Source: Anniella stebbinsi
Taxonomy: Eukaryota > Chordata > Lepidosauria > Squamata > Anniellidae
Reading direction: 5' to 3'
Length of the DNA: 64,000 nt
NCBI GenBank assembly: GCA_029215795.1
Contig: JARDYH010000003.1
Coordinates: forward strand, 260,187,562 to 260,251,561
The notes beneath the pieces were generated by a model. The model was not told the DNA's origin. It did no database searches and worked only from the letters and a program-made list of their open reading frames with translations. Position numbers and translations under genes: made by a program. How positions within the stretch are numbered: the first letter of the stretch is position 1; every line of letters starts with the position of its first letter. Positions 11,373 to 22,889 of the stretch are shown here, piece after piece.

Positions 11373-12954
11373 ACTGGGGGAGGGGGTTCTAGCAGGACCC
11401 AGTGATGTGCTGAGGTCTCTCCTGGGCTCTCCACTCCAAGCAGCTTGCAGCTGTCATTTTACCTTCCCACAATGCCCCAATATAGCATTCCTCCAAAGTA
11501 TCCTGGGAAGTTAAAGCTGGAGCTGCAGGCCACCCAGTGTTGATCACAGAACAACAGCTGCTGCACACCACTGCCACCAGGTAAGCCCGCGAGGGCCACC
11601 AACCTAGAAGGGCAAGTCCCTTTGCCCAAGGCTCTGTCAAACCTGGAGCCATCCCTGTCCAGAAGACTTTTCAGAAGTTCTAGGACAGTATCCCATAGAG
11701 ATTGTCTGTGAGTGGCCAGACTCCCACCCCCGCCAATTTCCATCCGCAAGCGGCACCCACCACTTGCAAAATGAACATTTAGCGCTTCCTGGGGCAACCC
11801 AAAACCAGAGGAAACGCTCATTCTGGAATGGGGCAGGCTGGTGGAGCTCGCATATGGGAGCTCCACTGTCCTGGCCTGTCTCAGAAACAAATGTTTCTGC
11901 CTGTTTGGGGGCTTGATCCCAGAAGCGCTAAATTGCCATTCCAGTGGGTGCTACTTGCAGAATGGAAGTGGCGGTGGGCTGCACTCATGGATGGGCAGGT
12001 ATTGGATACTGCCCCAATAGTTCTACCTGGTGCACCACGGTCTGCTCATTCCAAACCCACACTAACCTGACGCAAAGATGAGTTCATGATGACATTCATC
12101 ACAAAAGAGCCTCCAGCATCATGTTTCAATGACAACTCATGTTCACGTGCGGATAACTGTCTCCTGTTTTCCTGGGAGCCACTGTATTCTCAAAGAGGCT
12201 GGAGAAGGTATTCAGGCCCTAATGCAGGGGTACTGGACCTCGAGCCCAGCTGACAGATCTGGCCCTCCGGAGGTCCCAATCCAGTCCCCCAGGATTCCCC
12301 AGAAGGCCATGCCCCCTCCCCTTGGCCCCACGACCTTTCATTTGGTGTTTTCCCAGGTCTTCCCCCCCCCGCCCATTCTAAAAGGCCCAAATGCCTGTCC
12401 TATGGCTTCGTTACTAGCAGTAAGAGCTTTAAGCGAAAATAGGCCTGTATTTTTGGTACGTTGACTCCCCTCTCTTTGCCCTGAGGCGCACAGATTTTGC
12501 CGACCGTTCCACAGACCAATGGCATGCAGTCCGTTTTATGAAATCATTTTTTTTTAATGATCAGTATAGATGAAACAAAACAAACAAGCAAAAAATCGGA
12601 AGTGTAACTACGTACTTCAAAGGCCTCTGTTTCAAATGTTATAACGTTCTAAAAGGAGTCAGGGCGGGAAAGGAGCAAATTGCACATAAACTTCAGGAAA
12701 GGCAGACCAAATATCCAAATATCAGTCCGTTCCTGAATGGTGCCTTTGTACTGCTCTTTCGAACGTTGCTAGGGTTGTGAGGTCCTCAATCCATTGCATG
12801 ATAGGCTTTCCTGGAGAGCATCTCCAAACTGGACGTTGGGCCTTCAGCTGCAGGGACCTCAGCACTTCTGATCTCTCCCACCCTCTCTGCATTGAACGAA
12901 GGGCTTCAGAGTAGGGTTGTTGCAAGCGTCCGACTGGGTTCATGAGGCCAGTGG

Positions 12955-12955
<1 letters not shown>
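11373..12955. other. Intronic sequence with a degraded repeat at 12.22-12.48 kb
   Basis: No gene recognised. The segment with CAGTAAGAGCTTTAAGCGAA near 12418 matches CAGTAAGAGCATTAAGCTAA near 32860, so 12.22-12.48 kb and 32.75-32.96 kb share an unidentified dispersed repeat. Confidence 0.45.

Positions 12956-12958
<3 letters not shown>

Positions 12959-12987
<29 letters not shown>
12959..12987. repeat. (CA)n microsatellite
   Basis: About 14 uninterrupted CA units. Confidence 0.97.
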
Positions 12988-12989
<2 letters not shown>

Positions 12990-13020
12990 CCAGCCCTGCA
13001 GACCCAATTGTGCACCTCCA

Positions 13021-13250
13021 GCGGCGAACACAGACCACTGCCAAGCACTCGCGAAGCCTTTGCGAGCGCTCGGCAGCCGCTTGCAGCCGCTGCCGAAATT
13101 GCGCAATCCCCCCTTTCCGGGTTAACGGCAGCTGCCATTGGTGCGGAAGGGGGAAATCCGCAATTTCCGAGCGCTCAGCAGAGGCTTGCGCAGCCCGGCT
13201 CACGGGGTCTGGCGTCAGCAGGGGCAGTGTGAGTGCCCACCGAGCCCAGT
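13021..13250. mobile_element. CpG-rich imperfect palindrome, probable DNA-transposon remnant
   Basis: Centred on GGCAGCTGCC (13127-13136), the flanks fold back: CGAAATTGCGCAATCCCCCC (from 13094) pairs with GGGGGAAATCCGCAATTTC (to about 13167), and GCGAGCGCTCGGCAG pairs with CGAGCGCTCAGCAG outside it. CpG density is high, but the symmetry points to a foldback element, not a promoter. Confidence 0.6.
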
Positions 13251-13259
13251 GCTGGAGAT

Positions 13260-14110
13260 TTTGCCCACAAGGACATTTTACACAACCCCGCACAAACAAC
13301 AGTGCATCTTTAAAGTCTGGGAAATCTCCAACTCCGGCAACTTTGGGGAAGGAATTTCTCTCCCTCTGCCGCCCCTGGCTGCTCCCTGCCTCACGAGTGG
13401 AACTGTGGTTGATGTTTCTAGCACACCGTAATAAACATGGTAGGGCCACCGGGGTCAGACAAAATTGCTTTGCAGGCTGGAAGTTGGCCTGCGAGGCTGC
13501 AAATTAGCCATCCCTGACACAGGGCGTCCTACTGATGCAGCAGTGTGGGTCGATACTGCTGCATCAGCTGCTGCCACCCTCACCAGATGAGACTTAAACA
13601 TGTTGGGTTCAAGCACAGAGAATTAATGGTGCACTGCCTATTTAAGGACAACACACAGCCTTCTGGGCCACCCCCCTTCCTTCAGACTAGAAGACACCCT
13701 GCTGAAGGCCTGAATAGAATCCTGCTGATCGACCTGTTTAGTTACCGACACTGGTATGGCGCATGGATGATGTAAGACTAATCGGACAAGATGGTTAGCA
13801 GTGGATTCAGAATAATTGTTAACAAGTCATTTGCATGGTGATGTGGGAGCTTTCACACCATTGCTTTTTGGAGAGGAAGAAACCTTTTCGCGAGGAGTCT
13901 CAGTGCGACACAAGCTTCAAACCACCAGGCTGTTCTGTGATGACCTGTCACCTGAGCATTTCATTTCAGCTCACTTAAAATGCCATTTGTAGCCCCAGTG
14001 CAAATAAGTGTGCATATTCACCAATTCCCAAGCTTGCATTCACATTCTGGAAACGTGCACTTCAAGAAATCCATGCTTTTAAATATTTGCATTCGCACAC
14101 TTTAGTCGAT
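13260..14110. other. Intronic sequence, nothing recognised
   Basis: Plain intron with some GC-richer text at the left. No gene or family-level repeat was recognised. Confidence 0.5.
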
Positions 14111-14113
14111 GGA

Positions 14114-14150
14114 GGAAAAGTGTGCATTTTGCAGAAATGCACACTTTTCC
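14114..14150. repeat. Perfect 16-bp hairpin
   Basis: GGAAAAGTGTGCATTT (14114-14129) and its exact complement (14135-14150) flank a 5-base loop. A partial extra copy of the right arm (GTGCACTTTTCCAG) follows near 14162. Confidence 0.9.
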
Positions 14151-14451
14151 AGTTCAGAATGTGCACTTTTCCAGTTGGAATGGACTGAAAGAAACCAGGT
14201 TGCAAATAAGAACGGGAACAGACCGAAGTGAACTTTGAAGTGAAGTTTGGACAATTTCCGAAAATTCAAGCATCCCTGGTTCTCTTATCCCTACGGTCAT
14301 CAACAAGTCCACAGCACAGTAAATTCAAGTCACACAAAGTAAGTAAAGCTTAGATTGGAGTGGATAAAGGGTTTGTTTCATCTCAAACATGCTAAACAAA
14401 TTACAATCACCACTCTATCACTATCCCTGGAAATGCCAAACACCTCCAAAC

Positions 14452-14521
14452 TAGATAGATAGATGATAGATAGATAGATAGATGATTGATAGATAGATAG
14501 ATAGATGATAGATAGATAGAT

Positions 14522-14564
<43 letters not shown>

Positions 14565-14566
14565 GC

Positions 14567-14602
<36 letters not shown>
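14452..14602. repeat. (GATA)n array, about 150 bp
   Basis: Tandem TAGA/GATA units with occasional GATGATAGA interruptions. The minus strand reads as a spurious SIYLSIYL... peptide. Confidence 0.98.
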
Positions 14603-14655
14603 CTTCCTTCCTTGATTCATTATATCCCACCCTTACTCACAAAAAGTCTCCGCAA

Positions 14656-14680
14656 TACACACACACACACACACACACAA
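14656..14680. repeat. (AC)n microsatellite
   Basis: About 12 AC units. Confidence 0.95.
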
Positions 14681-14879
14681 ACTTTCTACAGTACAACTGT
14701 ATCTCACAATTGTCAAGATTCAAACGGGGAGCCTTTGAAGACCAGGTAGTCCCTGTACCACTCGGGGACACTGATCTGGGTAGCAAACCATAGGCAGTTC
14801 AACACATAATGCTAACAACACAGGTCAGGCTTTGTCTAGTCCTAGGAAACAGGTTACCTGAAAGAGCCAATCCCCTGCT

Positions 14880-15131
14880 ACTGCCTACTATATAGCTCCA
14901 AGGCCACATCTGGACTGGATTATGAACACACTCAACAATGGGCTACACACAAAAAAAGTGGTCAGAACCTACAGCTGGTGCACAATAGGGTGGGCAGAGT
15001 GATCTCTGGAGAACATTTTTGGAGACCATCCCTCCCATTTTGTTTAACCTATACTTGCTGCCAGTTTATATTCTAGGTGCAATTAAAAGTGCTGGTTCTT
15101 ATCTATCATATCCTAACTGGTATGGGACTAA
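14880..15131 (+). mobile_element. L2 LINE ORF2 C-terminal fragment, left part
   Basis: Plus-strand reading around 15055-15130 gives LPVYILGAIKSAGSYLSYPNWYGT, a decayed version of the L2 LPVYFRARFKVLVLTYKAL stretch. It is interrupted by a MITE and resumes at 15321. Confidence 0.6.
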
Positions 15132-15320
15132 GGCTCTTTCTTCACCATAGGAGTGTAGAGGGAGGGAGGGTGACCCCGGAAGTACCTAATACACACTATT
15201 AGCGCACAGGGAGGGAAGGAGGGAGGGAGGGCAATCCCGGAAGAACCTAATACACACCACTGGCACACAGGGAGCAGCCGGGGGCCATCCCAGGCAAAAA
15301 GCCTGGTGTGGAAAGGGCCT
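15132..15320 (+). mobile_element. CpG-rich MITE (family C), short, inserted in L2
   Basis: It starts GGCTCTTTCTTCACC and ends GCCTGGTGTGGAAAGGGCC. Inside, the CCCGGAAG.ACCTAATACACAC unit occurs twice in tandem. Flanks TAA/TAG are compatible with a 3-bp duplication, and L2 sequence continues on both sides. Confidence 0.7.
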
Positions 15321-15500
15321 AGGATATTTGAAGGGCTATTTCTTCTCACGCAGTATTTTCTGCTCACTGCCTTCAACATCAGAGGCTGTCCCACTTTCTT
15401 TGGAGATTCAATTGGCTGAGATGTTAGACAGGGCTTTCCCCTTGCAGCCCTGCCTCCCAAGAAGATGTCAGTTGTCCTCCTCCCTCTTAAGTTTTAGGTG
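15321..15500 (+). mobile_element. L2 LINE 3' ORF2 region, right part
   Basis: TAGGATATTTGAAGGGCTAT, then GCAGTATTTTCTGCTCACTG and CTTTGGAGATTCAATTGGC, continue the L2 sequence broken at 15131. Confidence 0.6.
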
Positions 15501-15809
15501 AGCTTTTCAGAATATTTTCCCCACCCAGTTTCTAGTTTGGGATAGTATTTCCATCCCTTTCCCTGATTACGCTCCGGCTGTTTTCTTCTGCTCTGTTGGT
15601 ATTGTATCCATCTTGGATTTGAAGAGGGTTCCATCCAATGCCATGCAAGCAGACTTCTGCTCATGTGACATGGTTTCCCCTTCCTCTCCTTCCCCCCACA
15701 TCCCCCAAATCTGCTCCAGACCCTCTCCCCCCGAACAGATTTAGGATGTGGACAGGAAGGAAGAGTGAATCAGTTTCACCTACTCTGTGTGTTTTGCTGG
15801 CAGACGTAT

Positions 15810-16443
15810 GGGCCGTCTATACGACAATGCTTTGCCTACTTATTCCCTAAAAAACCCCTCAGCATCGCTTCTGTGAAGCGGCATCGATACGGTTTTATGG
15901 CAGGAGAGAGCGTAGGCTACCCAGCCAGGAAAAATTGCAGCGCCGTTGTCAGACAGTGGTAATGAGCAGCAAATAGCAAGGGACCGAAAAATGCAAAAAA
16001 TATATATATTAAAAAAATCCTGGCAACTCTCCGCAACTTTGAATGCCTGTATCAGCGCATCTGTACTGCTGTAGCTCATCAAATTCATGCGTTATTCATC
16101 ATAACATGCCCTTACTTTCATTCCCCAGATTTTACTATTGCTATGGAAGCCATTGCTAGCCTTGTCAAGCCCGCCCGCGGCCCTGCATTCCCGCTCCTAC
16201 CCTGCACTGGGACCCGCCCCTAACTACACCCACTCTCTCAATCCAAACAGAAGCCAACACTGTCAGACAACAAACAACCATGGTGACATCGGAGCGATGT
16301 AAACAGTCGCGGCCAAACCACACTAAGCAAAAGCGTAGCTTTGCAGGGAACAGCACGATGTGGCTGCAAGTTGGCAGCTGAGTCACATCAACGGGGCGCA
16401 GCTGCGCAGCCACGGCAGGATATAGTGAGTGTATAGACATGCC
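15810..16443. mobile_element. Possible CpG-containing DNA transposon with weak terminal repeats
   Basis: The left edge GGCCGTCTATACGAC is partly complementary to the right edge GTGTATAGACATGCC (about 12 of 16). The interior is CpG-richer than surrounding intron. The TIR resembles the GGCC..CTACAC motif of family C. Confidence 0.4.
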
Positions 16444-16472
16444 TTTGGTCAGATACAATCCAGAGTTTTTCT

Positions 16473-16990
16473 TATGTATTTATTTATTTATTTATTTATT
16501 ACATTTATATATCGCCCCATAGCCGAAGCTCTCTGGGCGGTTTACAAAAATTAAAAGACTGAACATTAAAAAGTCAATATACAAAATTTAAAAACATAAA
16601 ACATAAAAACAGCTAATATTGAAAACATTTTAAAACTTTAAGTCAGGCCAAAAAAATCAGTTAAAAACCTCAATTTAAGCTGTTAAAATGCCTGGGAGAA
16701 AAGAAAAGTTTTGACCTGGCACCGAAAAGATAACAGTGTTGGCACCAGGCGAGCCTCTTCGGGGAGATCATTCCACAATTGGGGGGGCCACCACAGAGAA
16801 GGCCCTCTCCCTTGTTGCCGTCCTCTGAGCTTCCCTCAAAGTAGGCACCTGGAGGAGGGCCTTAGATGTTGAGAGTAGTGTATGGGTATGTCTGGAGAGG
16901 CATTCCATCAGGTATTGTGGTCCCGTGTAAGGCTTTATAAGTTAAACTAGCACCTTGGATCAGGCTCGGAAATGTACAGGCAGTGAATGT
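16473..16990 (-). mobile_element. L2 LINE 3' end
   Basis: Near-copy of the 3' end of the LINE at 3156: a TTTA tail, CATAGCCGAAGCTCTCTGGG, CTGGGAGAAAAGAAAAG, GGCACCAGGCGAGCCTCTTC and GGGGAGATCATTCCACAATT occur in the same order. 5'-truncated, minus orientation. Confidence 0.93.
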
Positions 16991-16999
16991 ATTTGTGTT

Positions 17000-18190
17000 T
17001 TCTTAGAAGCTACTTTGGGAGTCTTTCTATGGCCAAAAGGAAAATGCTTTTATGAACAAATAAACAAACAAACAAGGCCAGCGATACTCTCCTCACTCTG
17101 AGCATTTCATCTTGATGGATGCAACACCCCCCCCCCACACACACACACAAGGTTACCCTTCTATGCTGCCTGCCACCATTTTGCCCTCTGTGCTCCAAGT
17201 ACTTCCCACCTCTTGACTGTTGGAGGCCAGGCCTTGCCAGCACCTTGACCCAGATCCCTGACCACAGTCAAGTCAGACATTTTTGAAAGTATTTTTTAAT
17301 TATTATTTGTACCAGCCAAAGGCTAAGGCAGGATATAGTGATATCAACAGGAAAATGTGTATAAAAGGAACATTTAATTCTAATGCAATACCTGACATTA
17401 GGCCGCCAAGGTAAACGGACTTGTCCCAGCTTGCCAGGCTGAACTTGCCACTGAATTACGTCAGTCATGCTGAACCACCCTCTGTGGGTTGCAATTAAGC
17501 AGGTTTAGAGGGTCCAGGATGTCGAGATGGAATATGTTTTGGCCCTTTCCCATTGCCCCCTAAGGAATACATCACTGCCAGCTAAAACTGAACTTTCTCT
17601 TCTCCTTCCACGAGGAAAGCGAGTAAAAGAGAGAGCTTTGTTACACGAAAAGAATAGCTCTATTACAAAGAGATCCAAGAATACCTCACATTTAAAAATT
17701 GGATTAAGAGTATGATGGATCATGCCACACTGGGGAAAATGTCCCACTCATTCATCAAAACATTGAAATAAATAAATCCAGGATTTGATCATAGATGAAG
17801 GTCCTTTTTGCAAAGCGCACTTAAGTTATACAATGCAATAAATGGAGCCTCCAGCCAAGCTTTGAACAAATGCTTATGAAAGAAAAGCCTGAAGCTGGCA
17901 TTTATAACGTTGTAGCGTGTTTGGGCAGAGAAAAAGAACGGGGGACTTCGGGTTTTCTTAGCTTTACTCTTTCTCTGTCCCAGAGCGACATTTTTGGTAG
18001 AAACCTCCAATCCCCAGCAGATGTCAAACATCTGTTTTCATGGCCTGTTATGCTTCTTGTGGTTTTTAAAACATGCTTCCAGGTTTATCCACGATGCCAC
18101 TGATTCGTGAATGAACCTTCTGATGGTTCTATTCCCTGGTGGCGTGGGTGTCAGTCAAGCCACCAACCAAATGCCAAGGAAGCAGATAGT
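17000..18190. other. Intronic sequence, nothing recognised
   Basis: Contains a short C run plus CA repeat near 17128-17149. No gene or clear transposon. Confidence 0.5.
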
Positions 18191-18637
18191 GGCCCTTTCT
18201 ACACTGGAGGGGTGTAGAGGGCTCAGGGTGGGGGATCCCGGAAGTAGCTACTTCTGGGATCGGCGTGCCCAATACACTGCACGAGCGCTCCTCCGAAAAG
18301 GTATGTTTTTTTTTTCTTTTTATAAGAAAAACCACTTGCGTGCGCACGGGCCCTCACCCCCCCTGCCCTCCCGGGGGCGGCGAAACTGCTTTCACCCCCT
18401 CCCCTGATGGGCACAGAGCCGCGCAGTGCGGCTCCGTGCCCAGTTTGCAGCCGCACCAGGATGGGCGGGCACATCTTCCATGGTCCCGGGACCACAGAAG
18501 TTTCAGGATTTTTCTGGCTTGTGTTTTCCCAGGAAAATCCCCTGCCCCCCTGCCCCCCGGAGTCCCTGTGCATCATTTGGACTCACAGGGGCCAGCCAGG
18601 GGCCAACCCAGGCAAAACGCCTGGTGTGGAAAGGGCC
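18191..18637 (+). mobile_element. CpG-rich MITE (family C), well-preserved copy
   Basis: GGCCCTTTCTACACTGGAGG at the left and GCCTGGTGTGGAAAGGGCC at the right are terminal inverted repeats. The subterminal GGGATCCCGGAAGTAGCTAC (18233-18252) is itself a partial foldback with CTTCTGGGATC. About 447 bp, with no coding capacity. Confidence 0.8.
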
Positions 18638-18639
18638 AT

Positions 18640-19143
18640 TGCTGGCTCCAGGCCCATGAGGTCCTTGGGCAGAACGCTCTCAATTCTTCACCAATATTGT
18701 CACCAGTTGATATTTTTCCTCCCTCTCTTTCTCAGAATTGCTGCCACTTGCTTGCTTGATAGGCAGAGAACCAGGGAACAAGCAGGCTGTGGCATCTGCT
18801 GCTGCTGCTGCTCCTCCTCCTCCTCCCCACCACCACCACCACCGTCTGGGCCACAGCGAGAGGCAGGTGAACAAGCAGGTTGCAAAGAGGAAGAGCAGCT
18901 CTAGGGATGGTCTTGTTAGAGGGCCCCTGCTGGGGTGTGGGCCCTTGGCAGGTGCCCAACCATGCCTACCCTTGACACCAGCCCTGGGAGCAGGGCAGCC
19001 ACAAGGACATGAGAGGCAGAGAACCTATGCAGCAGCTTGATCGACGCTGACACTGAAATCTTCTCAGTGGCGGGTTAAGATCGTTCTAACTTCTTTGGAA
19101 GTTTGTTTTTATGCTATAACCTGCCCAGCTAATTGATTGCTGT
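18640..19143. other. Intronic sequence with GCT/CTC/CAC triplet runs
   Basis: Triplet-rich stretch 18797-18843. Long chance frames here are low-complexity (poly-Ala, poly-Pro, poly-His). Confidence 0.6.
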
Positions 19144-19268
19144 ACATCAGGGATGGGGTAGGCATGCAGATGTTGTTGGACTGCAACTTCCATCATCCCT
19201 CTCCATTTTCTATGCCGGCTAGGGCTGATGGGAGCTGCAGTCCAACAACATCTGCAGGGCCACAGGTT
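19144..19268. mobile_element. Palindromic MITE (family B)
   Basis: Arms GATGTTGTTGGACTGCAACT and AGTCCAACAACATCTGCAGG are inverted relative to each other, with CATCATCCCT and GCCGGCTAGGGCTGATGGG between them. Confidence 0.8.
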
Positions 19269-19405
19269 AGAACATAAGAGCCATGCTGGATCCGGCCAAA
19301 GGTCTATCTGCTCCAGCTGTCAGTCAGGGACCCATAAGCAGGCCACGATGCAACAGCACCCTCCACCCATGTTCCCCAGCAACTGGTGTCTATAGGCTCA
19401 CCCAT
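19269..19405 (-). mobile_element. CR1-type LINE 3' end fragment
   Basis: AGAACATAAGAGCCATGCTG begins the typical CR1 3' terminus (minus orientation), then CCATGTTCCCCAGCAACTGG. Only about 135 bp remain. Confidence 0.8.
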
Positions 19406-19854
19406 GGGTTATTTATTTTTAATTATATTTTGCTTATGTTTGTGTGAATACTGTTATTCAAACTTTTGTGCCCTGTACAATCCTTTCGATGAAGGAAGGT
19501 TAAGAGAGTCTGTAAATAATCAGTCAATTGATCGCGGACTACAGAAGTGCCCAATCCCATCCCAGTTGATGCAGAGCACAGTGAGAGGCTACATGTCAGC
19601 GTCATCACCTGGCCGTAGGGATCGCTCCAAACCCGCCCGGAGACAAAGTGGAGCAGCTCCGCTGCTGGAATAACCGAGATACCTTTCCCTGCTGCTGTGA
19701 AGACTCTTGTTTTCAAGAAAAAGGAGGGAGAAGCAGAGATCAGGTGTTGTGAGTCTGCTGACCATGAAGGAAAGGAAATGGCAAGGATGGGGTGGAGAAA
19801 ATACTCGGGCCAACCTGCAAATCCAGGCAAGAGGTGAAGGAGGAGGAGGAGCCC

Positions 19855-20400
19855 ATAGAATCATAGAATAGTAGAGCTAGAAGGGGCCTATAAGGCTATT
19901 GACTCCAACCCCCTGCTCAATGCAGGAATCCACATGAAAGCATACCTCACAGTTGGCTGTCCATCTTAAATGCCTCTAGTGTGGGACAGCCCACGACCTC
20001 CCTAGGTCATTGGTTCCACTATCGTACTGCTCTAACAGTCAGGAAGTTTTTCCTGATGTCCAGCCAGAATCTGGCTTCCTGTCACTTGAGCCCAGTATTC
20101 CGCATCCTGCACTCTGGGGTGATCGAAAAGAGATCCTGGCCCTCCTCTGTGTGACAACCTTTCAAGTTTTTGAGGAGTGCTATCATGTCTCTCCTCAGTC
20201 TTCCCTTCTCAAGGTTGAACATGCCCAGTTCTTTCAGTCTCTCCTCATAGGGCTTTGTTTCCAGACCTCTGATCATCCTTGTTACCCTCCTCTGAACCCC
20301 CTCCAGTTTGTCTGCATCCTTCTTGAAGTGTGGTTCCCAGAACTGGATGCAGTACTCATGTACTGCCCAGTTAGTAACACTTCTCTCACTCTTTATGAAC
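19855..20400 (-). mobile_element. CR1 LINE 3' end with ORF2 C-terminus
   Basis: The terminal ATAGAATCATAGAATAG is the CR1 3' end in minus orientation. It is followed by the UTR (GTCAGGAAGTTTTTCCTGAT) and ORF2. The minus frame reads YEERLKELGMFNLEKGRLRRD, matching the CR1 ORF2 C-terminus. Frame breaks are present. Confidence 0.92.
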
Positions 20401-20629
20401 CAGAAGATCCATTTCTAAGAATTCAGGCTCTTTTCAGTTTTCATTTGTTCACTCTCATTTGAATCGGGATGAATCTGTGCAAGCGTTGTGCGCACATCTG
20501 AAATGCATCATAGTTTTTGTAGTCTTAGCAGCTCTTATAAACGTGAGTGCATAAAGGCATCTTCAGACTGAAAGCAACAGAACAGGTATTGGTTGGAAGT
20601 CCAACAGAAACACTGCAAGCAATGCCACT

Positions 20630-20977
20630 GCCTCTACAAGAGAGGTTTAAAGCTCTTTCAAGGCACTTTAAAAAAATTACCTCTACAAGAACAGAGTGCA
20701 AATCGGGCGTAGAGGCGCGTTATCTCTCCGATTATACGCATTATCGAATGCGCGTTAAATCGCGAGTTTTATTTTGCTCCGGCCGTTAAAGCGCATTTTG
20801 ACTATGTGAACAAGCGCTTATGCGCATTAACTACTTGTAAAGCGCATTTTGGTCATCCGTTAATGCGCTTCGCCGCCTCTCGCTGCCTCTCGTGCAGAGG
20901 TATTAGGTGTAAATGCGCTTCAGCGATTATGCACATAATCGCCTAACCAGGCGCAAAAGCGAATCCTTGTAGAGGGG
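20630..20977. mobile_element. CpG-rich foldback element (family D)
   Basis: CCTCTACAAG at 20631 and CTTGTAGAGG near 20967-20976 are inverted ends. The left end motif recurs at about 20681. The interior is unusually CpG-rich, with many GCGCATTAA/TTAATGCGC-type motifs in both orientations. No coding frame. Confidence 0.65.
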
Positions 20978-20979
20978 AC

Positions 20980-22885
20980 CTAAGTTTTGGCCGCTATTTC
21001 AGGAAGCTTTTCCAAATTTATAGAATCCCGACTGTTAAGCAGAATTCAGGCTTAACAATGGGATTTGCATTCCTATGTAGTGTGTGGCTTGGTATTTCTG
21101 ATAGGGAGAACCTTTTTACTTGAGTGTGTGGTGCATTGGTTTACATGGGATGGCCTTATTTCAGGTGTGAGACAGGAAGAAATCCTGAATTTACAAGCCA
21201 AGGGTCCTGTTTCAGGAAATGAATTCTTATGAAGGGCAGATGAATTGCAGGATGGTTTGATGCCCTCATACATCCAATGAACGTTTCGAATGGGGATGCA
21301 CAGAACCTGATACTTGAGTTGCCCTGGTCCAGTGGCTCTTGCATGCAGCACCTCTTACTGTGGGGTAACCACTAAACATCGTTCAACTGCTAAATTGTGA
21401 TCATAGCAATAATTATGTGATTAAACGAAACAAGCCCTCTGAGAGACATTCCTTCCGAAGCATAAGGCGTCAGAAATTTGAGCAGAAGTTAAGGCTGGCC
21501 TTAACAGCAGTAACTTGCACTCTGCTGATTCCTAGCATATGTTTTTAACACACATGGCAAGCCATGCAAAATCATTGCTATCTAATGGACTGAAACTTTA
21601 TGAGATGATGTGGCTCTCCCCACACTCCATCCCTAGCTCTCTGTGTGTGTTGAGAATGGGTGAGTTTATTATCGCCACAGGCTTGTAATGCTCCCAAGGC
21701 CAGGGGGGAACACGTGCCCCACTGCCAGAGCCCTTTAGAAATCAATCACCCAATAAGGTAGCCACTGTAAGCATGCAGCGTGCATGTCTGTGTGCTTGTT
21801 CTGCAAACCCCTGCAATATATTTCTGTGTTACGTAACTGCCTGTCAGACTGAGCTCCTGTGAACTTGGAAGGCAGGGCAAAGGCTGTCTGTAACCAGCAA
21901 GAGGTACATCTCCTAACTGCTCAGTACGCAAACGTGACCTGGGGGCTGTCTCTACATGCGGAAAGCCCCATGGTGGATGAGGAGCTGTGCTGCATCAGTT
22001 AGACAATGCAAGTGCAGCTTCGGAGCCACCGCAGGGCTTTCCTATGCAGTTGTGGATTGAAAAAAAATCAGGGATTTACCCCAACTTTTTCAATCAGAGT
22101 GACATCAGTATGGTGCTTCCAACCCATGTTCCCCAGCAGCTGGTATACATGGGCTTATTGACTGTAATATTGGACATACTCATCTGGAAAACACTGTGTT
22201 TGAAGCAATTTGACAGTTATACCTAGGAGGGCTCATTCTCACATGGAAGTCAGCGCCTGACACAACCATCATTAAGAGGTGAACGTGCATGTGGGAACTA
22301 GCTCTTGGATGGTTCTCTATATGGAAAGGGCAAAGCTGTTTGGGTAGGAGGCTGTGCTTGCATACAGTCTATAGGCATCAGGAAACCCTGCACTTTACAA
22401 AGCCCTGTTGTGATCATATCTGAAATTCATACAGGGTATTACTCAGCTCTGCTGACTGCTCCTTCTCTTCCTTCTTCCTAATTATAGACTAGCAACGAAT
22501 TGGTACTAGAGGAGACAAAAGCCACATCACAGACAAGCTATTATTTGCATGCGTAACTTCAGTCATTCCCACATCAAACAAGATCTTTTTGCTGGGGTTT
22601 CCTTCGATGAAAATCTGCACTTTTGCTTAAGGATTTTTATTTATTTTTTTTAAAAAAAAATTAAAATAAAATTGGAACGAGGAGGAAGACAATTACTCAG
22701 CACACCACCTGAGATCAAATTAAGCATGCAATAAAATAAAGTGGAAGCATTTACAAAAAACAAACTGGGTTTACATTTGAGAAATCTGTTGTTGGTTAAC
22801 AAGCTATGAATGAGACATTCATTGCTTACTCTATCCAGGGCCGACAGAGAGGGAAAGTGTTGCACTTACAAAGTTCTAGCATGGA
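20980..22885. other. Intronic sequence, nothing recognised
   Basis: Apart from a short element fragment at about 21945-22120 that shares a phrase with the window start, no repeat family or gene was recognised. Confidence 0.45.
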
Positions 22886-22889
22886 ACAT

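Noticed and set aside
13021..13250. Second CpG-island promoter
   Set aside because: The segment is a foldback with paired arms and no exon-like frame; a transposon remnant is more likely.
12942..13507. Several overlapping frames of 96-196 codons around the CA repeat
   Set aside because: They start with HTHTHT from the microsatellite and run through the CpG-rich palindrome on both strands; no recognisable protein.
14452..14602. CRISPR-like or minisatellite array
   Set aside because: The units are 4 bp with no unique spacers, so it is a plain microsatellite in eukaryotic DNA.
14378..14620. Repetitive SIYLSIYL protein on the minus strand
   Set aside because: It is the translation of the GATA microsatellite.
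18738..19040. Poly-Ala/Pro/His open frames near 18.8 kb
   Set aside because: Produced by GCT, CTC and CAC triplet runs; they shift composition with frame and match nothing.
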